Shown here: positions 21,345 to 32,251 of the stretch, piece by piece | Position numbering within the stretch: the first letter of the stretch is position 1 | How the letters are laid out: each line of letters begins with the position of its first letter | From: Camellia lanceoleosa | Lineage: Eukaryota; Streptophyta; Magnoliopsida; Ericales; Theaceae | Assembly (NCBI GenBank): GCA_025200525.1 | Contig: CM045767.1 | Location: 8,291,273-8,355,272, forward strand | Length of the DNA stretch: 64,000 nucleotides | Direction of reading: 5' to 3' | The notes under the pieces: generated by a model | Seen by the model: the letters and a program-made list of their open reading frames with translations, nothing else | Told to the model about the DNA's origin: nothing | The model's database searches: none | Position numbers and translations under genes: made by a program

Positions 21345-22670
21345 TCAAACCTTTGATCTAAGAAACATCTTTATCACATGAGCGACATAGAATATATATA
21401 CACATTTTTAAATTAAAAATAAAATTTATAGATTTAATAGCATACACTACTATATATATATACATATATATCATTCTATCATACAAACCTCTCAAAAGAG
21501 GTGTACTATATGTAAGTTTATGATATTATGTAGTGTTGATTTGATACCACAATAACCAAATTTATTTCAATCATAACTAAAAATATTACAATGGATTATA
21601 ACTAAACACCACTTAAAGCATAATTAAAAATTTATCAGTTATAATATGTCATAATTAATATCACAATGAATCATAACCAAACATCTTTTGAGATGTAACT
21701 CTAAAAATCTATTCGGTCATAACTAAATTATAACTAACACTACAATGAATTATAACTAACACCACAATATATCATAATCAAAGATTACAAAAATTATAAT
21801 TGAATCATATGGTACACACACTTTTTTGAGCAATGGCAGAGGGAGTAAGGGACGAGGGGGTCATGTGCCCCCCTGGATTATGGGACTTTTCTTTTCTTTT
21901 TTTTTCTTTTTTTCTTTTTTGCAAATATAAAAAAAATATTTTAAATAAAAAAAATTACAAAAATATTATTAGAGTGAAATGTCAATGACATTTTAAAAAT
22001 TATGAGAACAATAATGGTTGTTTTGATTGAAAATGAAAAGATTACTATAAACCGTATTATCTATGAAAATTTTGAATGTAACGGTGATGTCATTATTATT
22101 GACATGAAAGTATAAGTAATCTTACTATAAAGATATAAAATTTATTGGATTGTTACATACATTTGACATGTGAGATTCACTCTCTATGTATTTATTTACT
22201 ATTAGTTAGTGATATCACATACTAATGATGATGTGATATAATCATTACATTGAATTTTTAATCAAATTTTATATAAAATAATAAGTCATCATTATATAAT
22301 TTATTTTAAGACTTACATCCATATTTTCTAATATTGTCCATGATACAGTAGTGTTATAAATAACATTATTTTTTTTTTATGTTTCTCGAAATCAATCGTA
22401 AAACTTGTGTGAAATATTTTTGTAAAAATTTTTGATATTGTAAGTAATAAATGTCCCCTCTAATTTAATTTTCTAGCTCCGCCACTGTTTTTGAGGTGTC
22501 TACTATGAAATTTCCCCCCATTTTTACAACAACTGTTTCAATATAAAAGGCATGGATGACCAGCAATTTAAAAAATGTTTTAATCTAATCTTAGTGTTGT
22601 TCATTTTTGTTTGTGATTGTAAATGATTGTACAAAGTGGGAAGAGTTCAAATCCTCTCCTCCATGCCAGA
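21345..22670 (+). repeat. Direct duplication, copy 1: 5' flank of a membrane-protein gene without its CDS
   Basis: It aligns with 30228-31021, sharing CCTCTCAAAAGAGGTGTACT, the TTTTTGTTTGTGATTG stretch and the final AGTTCAAATCCTCTCCTCCA stretch up to CCATGCCAG at 22670. In the other copy the membrane-protein coding sequence starts right after CCATGCCAG. Here other sequence follows, so the coding part is missing. A hAT-like element splits this copy at 21831-22487. Confidence 0.8.
21831..22487. mobile_element. hAT-like non-autonomous element, 657 bp, TSD TTTTTGAG
   Basis: The 8 bp TTTTTGAG flanks both ends (21823-21830, 22488-22495). The TIRs are CAATGGCAGAG and the complement of CTCCGCCACTG, matching the CAGTGGCGGA-type hAT terminus. 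The empty site is seen in the paralogous copy near 30607. No transposase is encoded. Confidence 0.9.
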
Positions 22671-22683
22671 GGTTCAAATCCTC

Positions 22684-22905
22684 TCCTTCATACGGGTTGA
22701 TTTTTTTGACTTTTTGACCTTTTGGCTATTTTAGCCTGGGGTTAAAAAGCCTCGTTTGTGATAGGCTTTTTGACTCTTGTAAGAGAAAAAAATAAAATGA
22801 TGATGTATTATTTTGTCTGATTAGATTAAAAAGCCTATTTTATCTTTTTGTAGCTAAAATAGCTCCCAACCCAACCCAAACCTTCATGCCAAACATAGCC
22901 TAAAT
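22684..22905. mobile_element. TIR-like element (TTTTAGCC family), copy 1
   Basis: It shares TATTTTAGCCTGGG, AAAAAGC and GATAGGCTTTTTGACT with 30748-30986. The right end CCAAACATAGCC is the usual Tourist-like terminus. Ends are approximate. Confidence 0.55.
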
Positions 22906-24331
22906 TATACTTCTTAAATCATTTTAATATATTGATACTTTTATTTAACCAAATATATATATATATATATATTAGTAATTTATGCATGATTGTGTTATGT
23001 AATTATTATTATTATTTTTTGGTATCTAAATCTGGTTCACTGTCTACCTCTTTTCATATCTACCATTAATTCAGATCCTCTAAAGTAAACTTATGCAGTG
23101 TTTTGTAATGTAAATTATAAATTAATTCTCATAAATACTTAAGGAGGCAACTAATTGATTGGACAACACTGTCACATCTTATTTCAATGATCTGAACTGT
23201 TTATTTAAAATTCTCACCAATCAAGTTAGGCGAGGGGTCACATCATTCAACTTTGGAAAATTATGCTTGTAAAGAAAATTATTTTAATTCAAAATAATTA
23301 GTTTATTATGTTGTGAAATTTTTATATCACTATTTTTTTTAATCTTTTTTAATATATATATATATATATATATAAGTTTAATTTGTCACTTTAAATGTTT
23401 AATCATGTTAAAAATTTCTTGTAAATTTTATATTGAAGAAATGTTATATGTGGTCGATTTTCTACCATGAATACTCATAATTAGTTCATTTGTTTATAAA
23501 TAATTATTACATAATTAGTAACAATTAATAATATATTGCTATGTGATTCAGTGATTCAAAATGGTTAAAAAATAAACTATATATAACAGTCCCTATATAT
23601 TATTTATTCAATCTTTCTTTTATTTCTTTCTCAATCTCTCTCTATATCTGTTTTTGTATGTGCATCTTTATATAATTTAATTGATTAACTTGAATTTATT
23701 TTAAATATAATTTTAATATCACACTAATTTTTAATTGCACCACCAAATAAAAATTAAATTAAATTATATGGTAAACGGTCCTTTCAGCCAACCAACCACC
23801 CCTGAAAGATGTCAAAAAATAAAGTAGTCCATTCCCCTTTTGACACAAAGAGAAGCTATATAAAAAAAATAAAAATAGAAACATAAGCATGCGATCATTA
23901 GTTCTTACAAATTTTTCAGTAAATTGTACTGATATTTTAATATTTGGTTTTTGTGTCATTTTAATTAATGTAATTTTAATTAATTCAATTTTAACTATAT
24001 ATTTTTTATTTTGTACAATTTAATTTAATTCATTATAATTGTTATTTTTTTATTTATGAAAAATACGTACATAAGCGACATATATCACGTATGGACAAAT
24101 TTTATTATTTTACTGAATTAACATCAACCAACTTAGTAATTTTTTTTTTTTTTGGTCAAAAATCCTAACGTCATTATCAATTAAACGAAATTGACACAAA
24201 AATTTAAAAAATTAAGGATCAAAATTGAATCAATTGAAAGTGTAAGTACCAGTACGACACAAGTGGCAAAATTTAGGAACTATAGATGTAATTTACTTTA
24301 AATTTTAAAAGAAAATCAATGTTGAAATATA
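22906..24331. other. AT-rich, no gene
   Basis: TA runs (22953-22971, 23351-23373). A segment at 23730-23825 (TTAATTGCACCACCAAATAA and CCTTTCAGCC) recurs at 25675-25795. No coding signal. Confidence 0.65.
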
Positions 24332-24475
24332 GAGTTCTGCTAGGGACTCCAAATATTCTACCAAACCTCTCACATGAGTGTGGGAAACCACACATGTGGA
24401 TTTGTGTGAGTCCCATCTCATATGCAAGATTTGGTAAAATATTTGATAAAATGTTTGGAATACATAGCATTTCTC
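24332..24475. mobile_element. Mutator-like hairpin MITE, 144 bp, 9 bp TSD
   Basis: It begins GAGTTCTGCTAGGGACTCC and ends TACATAGCATTTCTC. It is flanked by TGAAATATA and TAAAATATA (8 of 9 identical). It is the same family as 28989-29146. Confidence 0.75.
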
Positions 24476-24751
24476 TAAAATATAAGCACTTAAAACAAAT
24501 GGTCACATGCTTTTCTTTTTTCTTTTTTTTTTTCTCCTAAAGTCAACCTAAACCTAAATGTTGTTCTACACAATTTGCGTGTGGTTCAATTTTTTTTTTT
24601 TTTTTAATAAGTCATTTAACATGGTACTATGACATGGTACTGTGACAGCACCTATCCCATTCCCTAAAAGTGTCTACTCTACTTTTTGACATCTTTGTTT
24701 TTTTATTATTCCTAACACGTCATCATACCCTTTGTTCACCCTCCTTCATAA

Positions 24752-25513
24752 GGGCTTGTTTGGGGTGTCCTAAAAAAGTGCACTTTTTGTCTTTTTAGAC
24801 TAAAAAAGATAAAAAAAAAATATGGAGGTTTGGGTTAACTTTTTGAATTTTTATGAAAAAATGTGTATTAAAAAATTGTATAAAAAAAGTGTGTAAGTGA
24901 TGATTTGAGAGGGGTGGGGCCCAGCCGTTGAAATGGAAGCCGTGTCTTGGACTTGAAAATTATTGGGTGAGTAGTGAACAAAGCAGTGGACGGTTTTGTT
25001 TGGTTTGTGGGGTCATCACGGGTCCCATTTTAATAATCTGAACCGTTCAATGTGTGTAACTCGTCGAACACTACGTACCTATAAAAAATCACGTTAATCG
25101 GATATCGATAGCTATATGATCAATTTTATTTTTTTTTAATCATTAATATAACATCATCCATTTGTTGTACATAACTGATTTGATCATATAGTTATAGATA
25201 TCCGATCAATGTGATTTTTTGCAGGCATATACTACTCGACGATTTCTACATATTGAACGGTTCAGATTATCAAAACGGGACCCGTGATGACTCCCATGAG
25301 ACGAACTACGGTGTGTGTGAAAATTACACCGAATCATTTTTTTGTTTCCTGCACAGCCGCTGCAAACCTGCGCACCATCAATTCAAATGGTACTTTTTTG
25401 GGAAAAAAATTTGATTTTTTTTTTTTTTTTTTTTGGGTGAATAGTGATATCTTTTTGAATTTTGGAGTAACTTTTTGACTTTTTGACTTATACAGGTCAT
25501 GCCAAACCAGGCC
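24752..25513. mobile_element. Tourist-like TIR element, 762 bp, TSD TAA
   Basis: The ends GGGCTTGTTTGGGGTGTCC and the complement of GGTCATGCCAAACCAGGCC form the TIRs. TAA flanks both sides (24749-24751, 25514-25516). It contains the long hairpin at 25011-25300. No transposase. Confidence 0.75.
25011..25300. repeat. Long hairpin inside the Tourist-like element
   Basis: Arms of about 120 bp surround a loop of about 50 bp. GAACCGTTCAATGTGTGTAA and TACATATTGAACGGTTC mark the outer arms, and GATATCCGATCAATGTGATT the inner right arm. It shares its core with the hairpin at 19557-19911. Confidence 0.8.
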
Positions 25514-26283
25514 TAAATAAACGATAGAAACCTCCATCACCCCTGCATAATAGCAACCTTCATCACCAAGCAGAAGAATAATTACCAGAAGATAGGAGAG
25601 GAGAAAATCGTCATCAGAGGAGAGCAGATCACCATCCCCAACCAAACATGCTGAGAGGCTTAATATCACACTAATTTTTAATTGTACCATCAAATAAAAA
25701 TTAAATTAAATTGTATTGTAAGTAGTCCTTTCAGCCAAAATCGACTCCCCCAACCAACCACCTTGAATGATGCCAAAACGTAAAGTACTGATTTTGGTCA
25801 TTGAGGTCAAAGTTTTCCAATTTTTCCATTTCTTTGGCCATCGCGGTCTAAGTTTTCCGATTTTTCCATTTCTGATTTCTTTGGCCATCGCGATCAAAGT
25901 TTTCCGATTTTTCCATTTCTGATTTCTGACACATCATCGAACATGCCGCTATATCCCTCGACCCCAGCGCATAAATAAATCCCAATTTTCATCGACGCCC
26001 TTTCACTCCCAAAAAAAAAAAACCAACATTTCACCCTTGTTTATCCCCAAAACATGATTAAGCTGTTAGAATGAGTACATTGTCCCTCCACCCCAGAGCA
26101 TAAATAAATCCCATCTACCTCTTCATTCCAAAAAAAAAAAAAAACAGACATTTCACCCTATTTCATAAATAAACGATAGCAATCTCCATCACCCCTGCAT
26201 AATAGCAACCTTTATCACCAAGCGGAGGAGTGACTACCAGAAGATAGGAGAGGAGAGGAAATCGTCATCAGAGGAGAGGAGAG
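25514..26283 (+). repeat. Direct repeat pair: 25514-25630 and 26165-26283
   Basis: Both copies run from TAAATAAACGATAG through CATCACCCCTGCATAATAGC to ATCGTCATCAGAGG. Between them CATAAATAAATCCCA with a poly-A also occurs twice (25970 and 26099). No gene is recognisable. Confidence 0.8.
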
Positions 26284-26710
26284 GAGATTGTCATTTCCGA
26301 ACCAAGGGAGTTTCCTTCAGTCACCAAGGCCGGAGTGACTATAAGAGAAGAGGAGATCAGCATCCCAGGCTAAACATGCAGAGGGGCTTACTACTTGTAT
26401 TCATGTCATCATCATCTTTATTACAATCACAAAATCAGAGGTTAGTCTCACTCCTCCTCTGTCTTCCCATCAACCCTCCTCCAAAATTTCTACCATTTCA
26501 TTTTTATTTAATTTCAGAATTCACATTATTTTAAAGACACATGTTTCACCTGCAATTTAGAAATCTTTTATTAATCCTTTGTATAGTGTTATTTGGCAAG
26601 AGAGAGGGTGAGAAGAAAAAAAAAAAAAAAAAAAAAGACCAAAGAAGATGAAGGTGTAGGATAGGAAGCTGTGTGCTCGTAGATTAGTGGCATCAACTCC
26701 TCTTCCTACC

Positions 26711-27156
26711 TTATAAAGAGAGAGATAGAAAAACAGAGTGAGAGAGTGAGTGAGCTTTGAGACTATATTTCTCTTTAGCTTATATACTGAGATCTTAATG
26801 GTTTGGCTATTCTAACATCGGCCCTATCTCCCTTGCTCTCTCTATACAGTGTTTTGACATCCTCTCATTGGTCTTGGGTGTTTTTCAATTTAAAGAGAGA
26901 GATAGAAAAACAGAGTGAGAGAGTGAGTTAGTTTTGAGACTGTATTTCTCTTTAGCTTATACATTGAGATCTTAATGGTTTGGGTGTTCTAACATTGGCT
27001 CTTTCGCCCTTCCTCTCTCTATACAGTGTTTTGACATCCTCTCATCGGTCTTGGGCGTTTTTCAATTTAAAGAGAGAGATAGAAAAACAGAGTGAGTGGG
27101 TAAGTAGGTTTTGAGACTCTATTTCTCATTAGCTTATACACTGAGATCTTAATGGG
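26711..27156 (+). repeat. Tandem repeat, about 178 bp unit, 2.5 copies
   Basis: Units start near 26713, 26891 and 27069 with AAAGAGAGAGATAGAAAAAC and contain CTGAGATCTTAATGG and CAGTGTTTTGACATCCTCTC. The third is partial. It may lie in an intron or leader, but no gene can be built around it. Confidence 0.85.
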
Positions 27157-28480
27157 TTAAATATTAGGCAGAAGAGATGAGCCAAGCTTGCAAATGTAAT
27201 GCATCCAGATTCCCCTGTGGTGGTGCCATGGATGCCATCTGCACACAACCACAAAATCAAATATATATGAAATTATTATTTATTTTTTATAACTTTTTCA
27301 AAAAATATAAATGTAATCTCGTGATTCTAATTTTTTCCACTACAAGTTTTTAAACAAAAAATAAAAAATAAAAAAAATTCAATCATTAATGAAGGTTAGA
27401 AATTAATTTTAAGATTTAATTTAATAAAAGTAATTTAAATGAGATAAACAAAGATAGAGAAATAGATTTTAAGTATCATACCAAACAAATTAATTGAGTA
27501 TTTTATTCTCAAATAATTTCTCCATTCAAGTAAAGATTAATTTTAATTTTAAGTGTGATAAATGAGAGATTGTTTGAATTGTTTATTATTCTCAAATGAT
27601 TTCTTAATCTTTCATTCTCTATCAAAAAAAATTTTAATTTATTGTAAGGCCATTAGAATTTTTTTTTTGCTTCTATATTTATTTTTTTTTAATTTTTGTA
27701 ATCATGTAAGTATATTAACTGGCATTTTTTAAATATGCATCAACTAGAAGTTTAATGACTCAAAAATAAAAATTAAAAATTGAAAATTGAAAATAATATA
27801 TGATTGAAAAAAGATGAAATAATATATATATTTTTTTACATATGAATAAATAAGTAATATAAATTGTCAGGAAAAAAATCCATTTATTTCAACTTTAAAA
27901 AAAAAATCAAATAATAAATACATTACTTAAAATAATAAATTTTACGTTACCTATGTAGTGTGGAATAAGTCTTATATTAAATTATTAGGATGTTATATAG
28001 TAATATTAATTTTAGAGAAATTGTTTATTTTTGACTATTGTATCAATAAATAAATAAAAAATTCCATTCAATGATTTAATAATATCGTAACAATTTAAGG
28101 GTTTTATTTAATATTATATGAAATTTAAGAATTTTACTAAATAATTTTTAAAATATTTATGAATCTTTGATAATATATATGCAAAATCTCAAGGAAAGAG
28201 TGTGAAATTTCTCATTTGAATAGATAAGGTAATTAATGGGTAATTTCGTCATATTTGGTATTATAACCTATAACATCAGCATATGACATCAGCAAATTCT
28301 ATTAAGTAGCCTAACAAATGGTAACAGGAAGGGAATCTTGATAATAGTTTCAAAAATAAGAAATGTTAGTATAATTATTGAAACCACAGGGAAGGTCCTT
28401 GTAATTGTCAGAAACCTTAGGAGAGGTAATTGTAATTTACCCTTATTTATATAATTATTGTTTCTTCTTCTTCTTCTTTT
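27157..28480. other. AT-rich, no gene
   Basis: Only scattered A/T-rich sequence and short runs. I see no coding frame or repeat with support. Confidence 0.7.
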
Positions 28481-29232
28481 GGGTAAACTTCACTTTAACC
28501 CCCAGTATGGTTTGAATCGTGTGCGGTTTATCCCCCTAACATTTGAAAATAAACACATAACCCCCACGTGGTTTGTGGACTGAATTGTACCATTAGGCCC
28601 ATTAACAATTTAATGAAAAAAGACTAAAATACCCTTATATATAAGTAATTTAAGTGTGTGAATTACAGATATTTTTGTCATTTATTTGGAAGGCAAAGTG
28701 TTCTTTAACCCCCTGTGCTTTATTCTATGTGCGATTTACCCCTTGAATTTGGAAATAAACATGTAATACCCTTATGTTTACCACGTGTTTCACACTTGCT
28801 GTTAAGTTAGATGGAATGTTTAACGGTGCACTTTAGTCCATAAATCATATGGAGTTATGTGGTCATTTCCAAACATTAAGAGAGTAAACTGCACAGGGCC
28901 AAAAATTTGCCTCTTTTTCTATTTTTATGAATAACTTCTGAGCTATAACATGGTTCAAAATGAGACTACATCGAAATTAAAAATTTAAGAGTAATGCTAG
29001 AGACTCCAAAAGTTTTATCAAAATTTTTACCAAATATCTCACATGGGTGTGGGGCTTACACCATGTGGGTCTCATGTGAGTCTCATACCTATGTAAGACA
29101 TTTAATAAAAATTTTGGTAGAACTTTTAGTATCTCTAGTATTTTTGAAAATTTAATCCATCTACTAGTCAACTTACATGGATGTTGTTGGGGCAACAACA
29201 TATGGGTCTACTTCTCATTTTTTGATAAATGA
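28481..29232 (+). repeat. Direct duplication, copy A (with MITE)
   Basis: It opens with GGGTAAACTTCACTTTAACC and ends CTCATTTTTTGATAAATGA. It aligns with 29253-29903 apart from the hairpin element at 28989-29146 and about 60 bp near 29790-29840 found only in copy B. Inside each copy the phrase about the CCACGTG/TCACGTG box is partly repeated. Confidence 0.85.
28989..29146. mobile_element. Mutator-like hairpin MITE, 158 bp, TSD AAAATTTAA
   Basis: The 9 bp AAAATTTAA occurs at 28980-28988 and 29147-29155. TIRs are GAGTAATGCTAGAGACTCC and the complement of GTATCTCTAGTATTTTTG. The duplicated copy near 29770 has a single AAAATTTAA with no insertion, an internal empty-site control. The 9 bp duplication points to Mutator-type transposition. 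Confidence 0.9.
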
Positions 29233-29252
29233 TTTTGAAAGCAGTGTTATTT

Positions 29253-29903
29253 AGGGTAAATTTCACTTTAACCCCCAATGGTTTGGATCAAGTGCGATTT
29301 ACCCCCTAACATTTGGAAATGACCACATAACTCTCACGTGGTTTGTGGATTGAAGTGTACCGTTAGGCCCGTTAACAATTTAATGAAAAAGACTAAAATA
29401 CTCATGTATATAAGTAACTAAAGTGTGTGAACTATGGATATTTTCGTGATTAGTTTAGAAGGCAATGTGCACTCTAACCCCCGTGCTTTATTACATGTGT
29501 GATTTACCCCTTCGAATTTAGAAATGATCATATAATTCCCTTATATTCTGTCATGTATTTCACACTTACTATTAAGTTTGATGGAATTCTTAACGATATA
29601 CTTTAGTTTACAAACCATGTGAGATTATATGGTCATTTCTAAACGTTAAGAGAGTAATGGTCAAAACCATAAATATATAAAAAAAAAAGTGAAATTTGCT
29701 CCTTTTTTAATTTTTATGAATACTTCTAGAATATAACATGGTTCTAAATGAGACCACATCGATATCAAAAATTTAATCCATCTATATGTTTTTTGAGTGC
29801 AGCTATTCAAACTAAGACTATTATGTCGAAATTACTAGTCGACTTACATGGATGCTATTGTTGCAACAACACATGGGTCTACTTCTCATTTTTTGATAAA
29901 TGT
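29253..29903 (+). repeat. Direct duplication, copy B (empty MITE site)
   Basis: Partner of 28481-29232, without the hairpin insertion. Substitutions are common, so the duplication is old. Confidence 0.85.
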
Positions 29904-30227
29904 TTCGATTGTGGTATCTTTGACAAAAAATGAGGGTTTTGTGTTTGGAAAATGTTTGGAAGCTTTAGAGGAAGAGCTCTAGAGAGACCTCTAATGGTGG
30001 ACTCCACCATGTGATGTGATGTTTTGGCCTATATTTTTGGTTTTGTTTTTGTTTTTGTTTTTTTTTCAATGCCACATGTATAAAGCTCCATTTAGAGCTC
30101 TATATCTAGAGCTCGCAATCATTGTCGTTTGTGTTTTATCACACTAATCCATTGTGGTATCTTTAGTTATAATGGTGTCTGCCTCATATTTAAAACACAA
30201 AATCATATATAGTGAGGTGAATGGGGT

Positions 30228-31021
30228 TGAACCTAAGACCTTTGATCAAAGAAGCACATAGAATATATATATATATATATATATTTTATATATCATTCTA
30301 CCATATAAACCTCTCAAAAGAGGTGTACTATATGTAAGTTTACGATACTATGTACATAACTAAAGATACAACAATGGATTATAACTAAATACCACTTAAA
30401 GCATAATTAAAATTTATCAGTCATAATATGTCATAACTAATATCACAATGAGTCATAACCAAACATCATTTGAGATATAATTAAAAATCTATTTAGTCAT
30501 AACTAAATTATGACCAACACTATAATAAGTCATAACCAACACCACACTATATCATGATCAAATATCACAAAAATTATAACTGGACCATATGGTACATACA
30601 CTTTTTTGAGTTGTTTACTATAAAATTTTTCCCCATTTTTACAGCAAGTACTTTAATATAAAGACATGGATAACCAGCAATTTTAAAAATGTTTTAATCT
30701 AAATTTTAGCGTTGTTCATTTTTGTTTGTGATTGCATATGGATTGTACTTTGTTTGAGAAGTGGGTTGGCTTTTTGACTTTTTAGCTTTTTTGTTATTTT
30801 AGCCTGGGCTAAAAAGCTTCGTTTGCGATAGGCTTTTTTGACTTTTTAACTTTTGTGAGAAAAAAGATGTAATGATTATGGGTTAGATGTGATGTTTTGT
30901 CTTATTAGGCTAAAAAGTCTATTTTGTTTTTTGTGTGGCTAAAATAGCCAAAAAAAGTCCCAAACTTGGCTTCCCAAACGAGCCTAGTGGGAAAGAGTTC
31001 AAATTCTCACCTCCATGCCAG
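30228..31021 (+). repeat. Direct duplication, copy 2: 5' flank of the membrane-protein ORF
   Basis: Pairs with 21345-22670. The flank near 30700-30750 and 30985-31021 also matches the region just 5' of the minus-strand paralogue (52583-52630), so it is the native upstream DNA of the gene family. A TIR-like element interrupts it at 30748-30986. Confidence 0.8.
30748..30986. mobile_element. TIR-like element (TTTTAGCC family), copy 2
   Basis: It sits between two halves of the conserved upstream region (GATTGTAC and GTGGGAAAGAGTTC), which are contiguous at 22629-22655 and near 52575. Ends TTTGTTTGAGAAG and CCCAAACGAGCC pair loosely. A short stretch at the junction is lost. Confidence 0.6.
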
Positions 31022-31066
31022 GCCGTCTTCGAATACCTCATACCAACCCTAGTCGCCCTCCTTGCA

Positions 31067-31495
31067 ATGAAGTATAATGGCAAAATAGAGAACCCATTTG
31101 AGGCCCACCTTGCAAACATGTGGACTTTCTTCATAGCCATATGCATCTACTGCCTGGCACTGGGACACATCCAGGAAATGAAAATTGACTCTGCAATTTA
31201 CTCTCAAATGTTGGGCTATCTTGCAATCATCTCCGGAATTGTTTCTTGTGTCTCACTAGTTTCGATTTTTCTCCTATATTTTCCTGGGAAGCTTGTTTTA
31301 TGTGTATTATTGCCCATAATCCTGGCAGGCATTTTGCTTAAGCAAGTCATCGTTTGTTGCCCGGATATGTTTGGTGCAACTTATCTGAGCATTAAGCAAA
31401 GAATTTCAAATGCAATCAATTGGTTTCAAGACAAGTTCAGCTCTGTTATAAGGAACCTAATGGAGCAGCTATCTACTGCATCCTATCCTGTCTAG
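31067..31495 (+). CDS. Small multi-pass membrane protein, unnamed plant family
   Basis: An open frame of 142 residues from ATG at 31067. It starts MKYNGKIENPFEAH, followed by WTFFIAICIYCLA (about 19-31) and hydrophobic spans near 50-72 and 75-95, then a polar C-terminus with ISNAINWFQDKFSS. The frame stays open upstream to about 30935 through repeat DNA. Alignment with the paralogue at 52070-52582 extends about 15 codons upstream of this ATG, to the junction CCATGCCAG at 31021, so an upstream exon ending at a CAG acceptor is possible. I recognise the general type (small plant proteins with an N-P-F-E-x-H motif before a membrane span) but know no function or name. No promoter stands out. Expression is unproven. 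Confidence 0.6.
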   Translation: MKYNGKIENPFEAHLANMWTFFIAICIYCLALGHIQEMKIDSAIYSQMLGYLAIISGIVSCVSLVSIFLLYFPGKLVLCVLLPIILAGILLKQVIVCCPDMFGATYLSIKQRISNAINWFQDKFSSVIRNLMEQLSTASYPV

Positions 31496-32251
31496 GCATT
31501 TGATTGTTTGGTGCAACCTATATCTATGTCGGATACTTGACATCTGGACAGGAATGTGAGATATGTGTTTGATAGTTTTCATCAAACACTTCTTATATAT
31601 TTGTGTGTAACACTATCATGATATATATTGTTGCATAATTGTTATAAAATAATTTTTAATTTATTTTATTCTGTTTGGTGGAACAAGAAAAATGTTATGG
31701 AAAATGAGATTCTCAAGTTAGACTTATTTGAAATAATATATATATATATATATAACTCCCCTCCCCCCTCTCTCTCTTCTCTTCTTTCTAATTTAAGTGA
31801 TACGAGTTTATTTGAAGTACCTCGTGGCATCAATAGATTGAGTAAGAGCTTCAGTTCTCATGGTTTTTGCCTTTAGCTTTTTTGACAACGCCTCCAATTG
31901 ATCTAAGTTCCTCTAAAACATAATTTATGATTTTAGGCCAAAACAATGATAATTTCATGAATGCTTAGTCAAGAAAATGTGGAAAGTGAAAGAAAAAAAC
32001 GTAAACCTCCAATCCACTATGCGTTGTAATGAGTTGAATCAAATCGAATTTATACTTTAATCTCAGTTGGGGATTTATTTTAAATTATTAAACTCCATTT
32101 ATTTTGGACCCAATTGATTGAATTGTGACCCGTTAGTAACCATATAGTATTGTTGTGATTTTATTATTATTATTTGATTACCATAAAAGAGTTGTGAATA
32201 TTTATGGTGTGTATCATTAAACGAAATATATTTTGTGGTGAGAAAATATTA
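31496..32251. other. 3' flank of the membrane-protein ORF, no gene
   Basis: AT-rich with a TA run (31735-31753) and a TC-rich tract. No clear coding signal. The 5 bp TATTA at 32247-32251 may be the left target duplication of the next LTR. Confidence 0.6.

Noticed and set aside
26369..27240. Possible secreted peptide gene: signal-like start MQRGLLLVFMSSSSLL at 26369 with a donor GTTAGT, and a Cys-rich stretch (CKCNASRFPCGGAMDAIC) at 27189
   Set aside because: The putative donor and acceptor phases do not join the Cys-rich frame, and no family is recognised; too weak to list as a gene.
30935..31066. N-terminal extension of the membrane-protein ORF from a GTG at 30935
   Set aside because: It reads through the end of a TIR-like element and upstream repeat DNA; plant genes rarely start at GTG, so ATG at 31067 or a spliced start is preferred.
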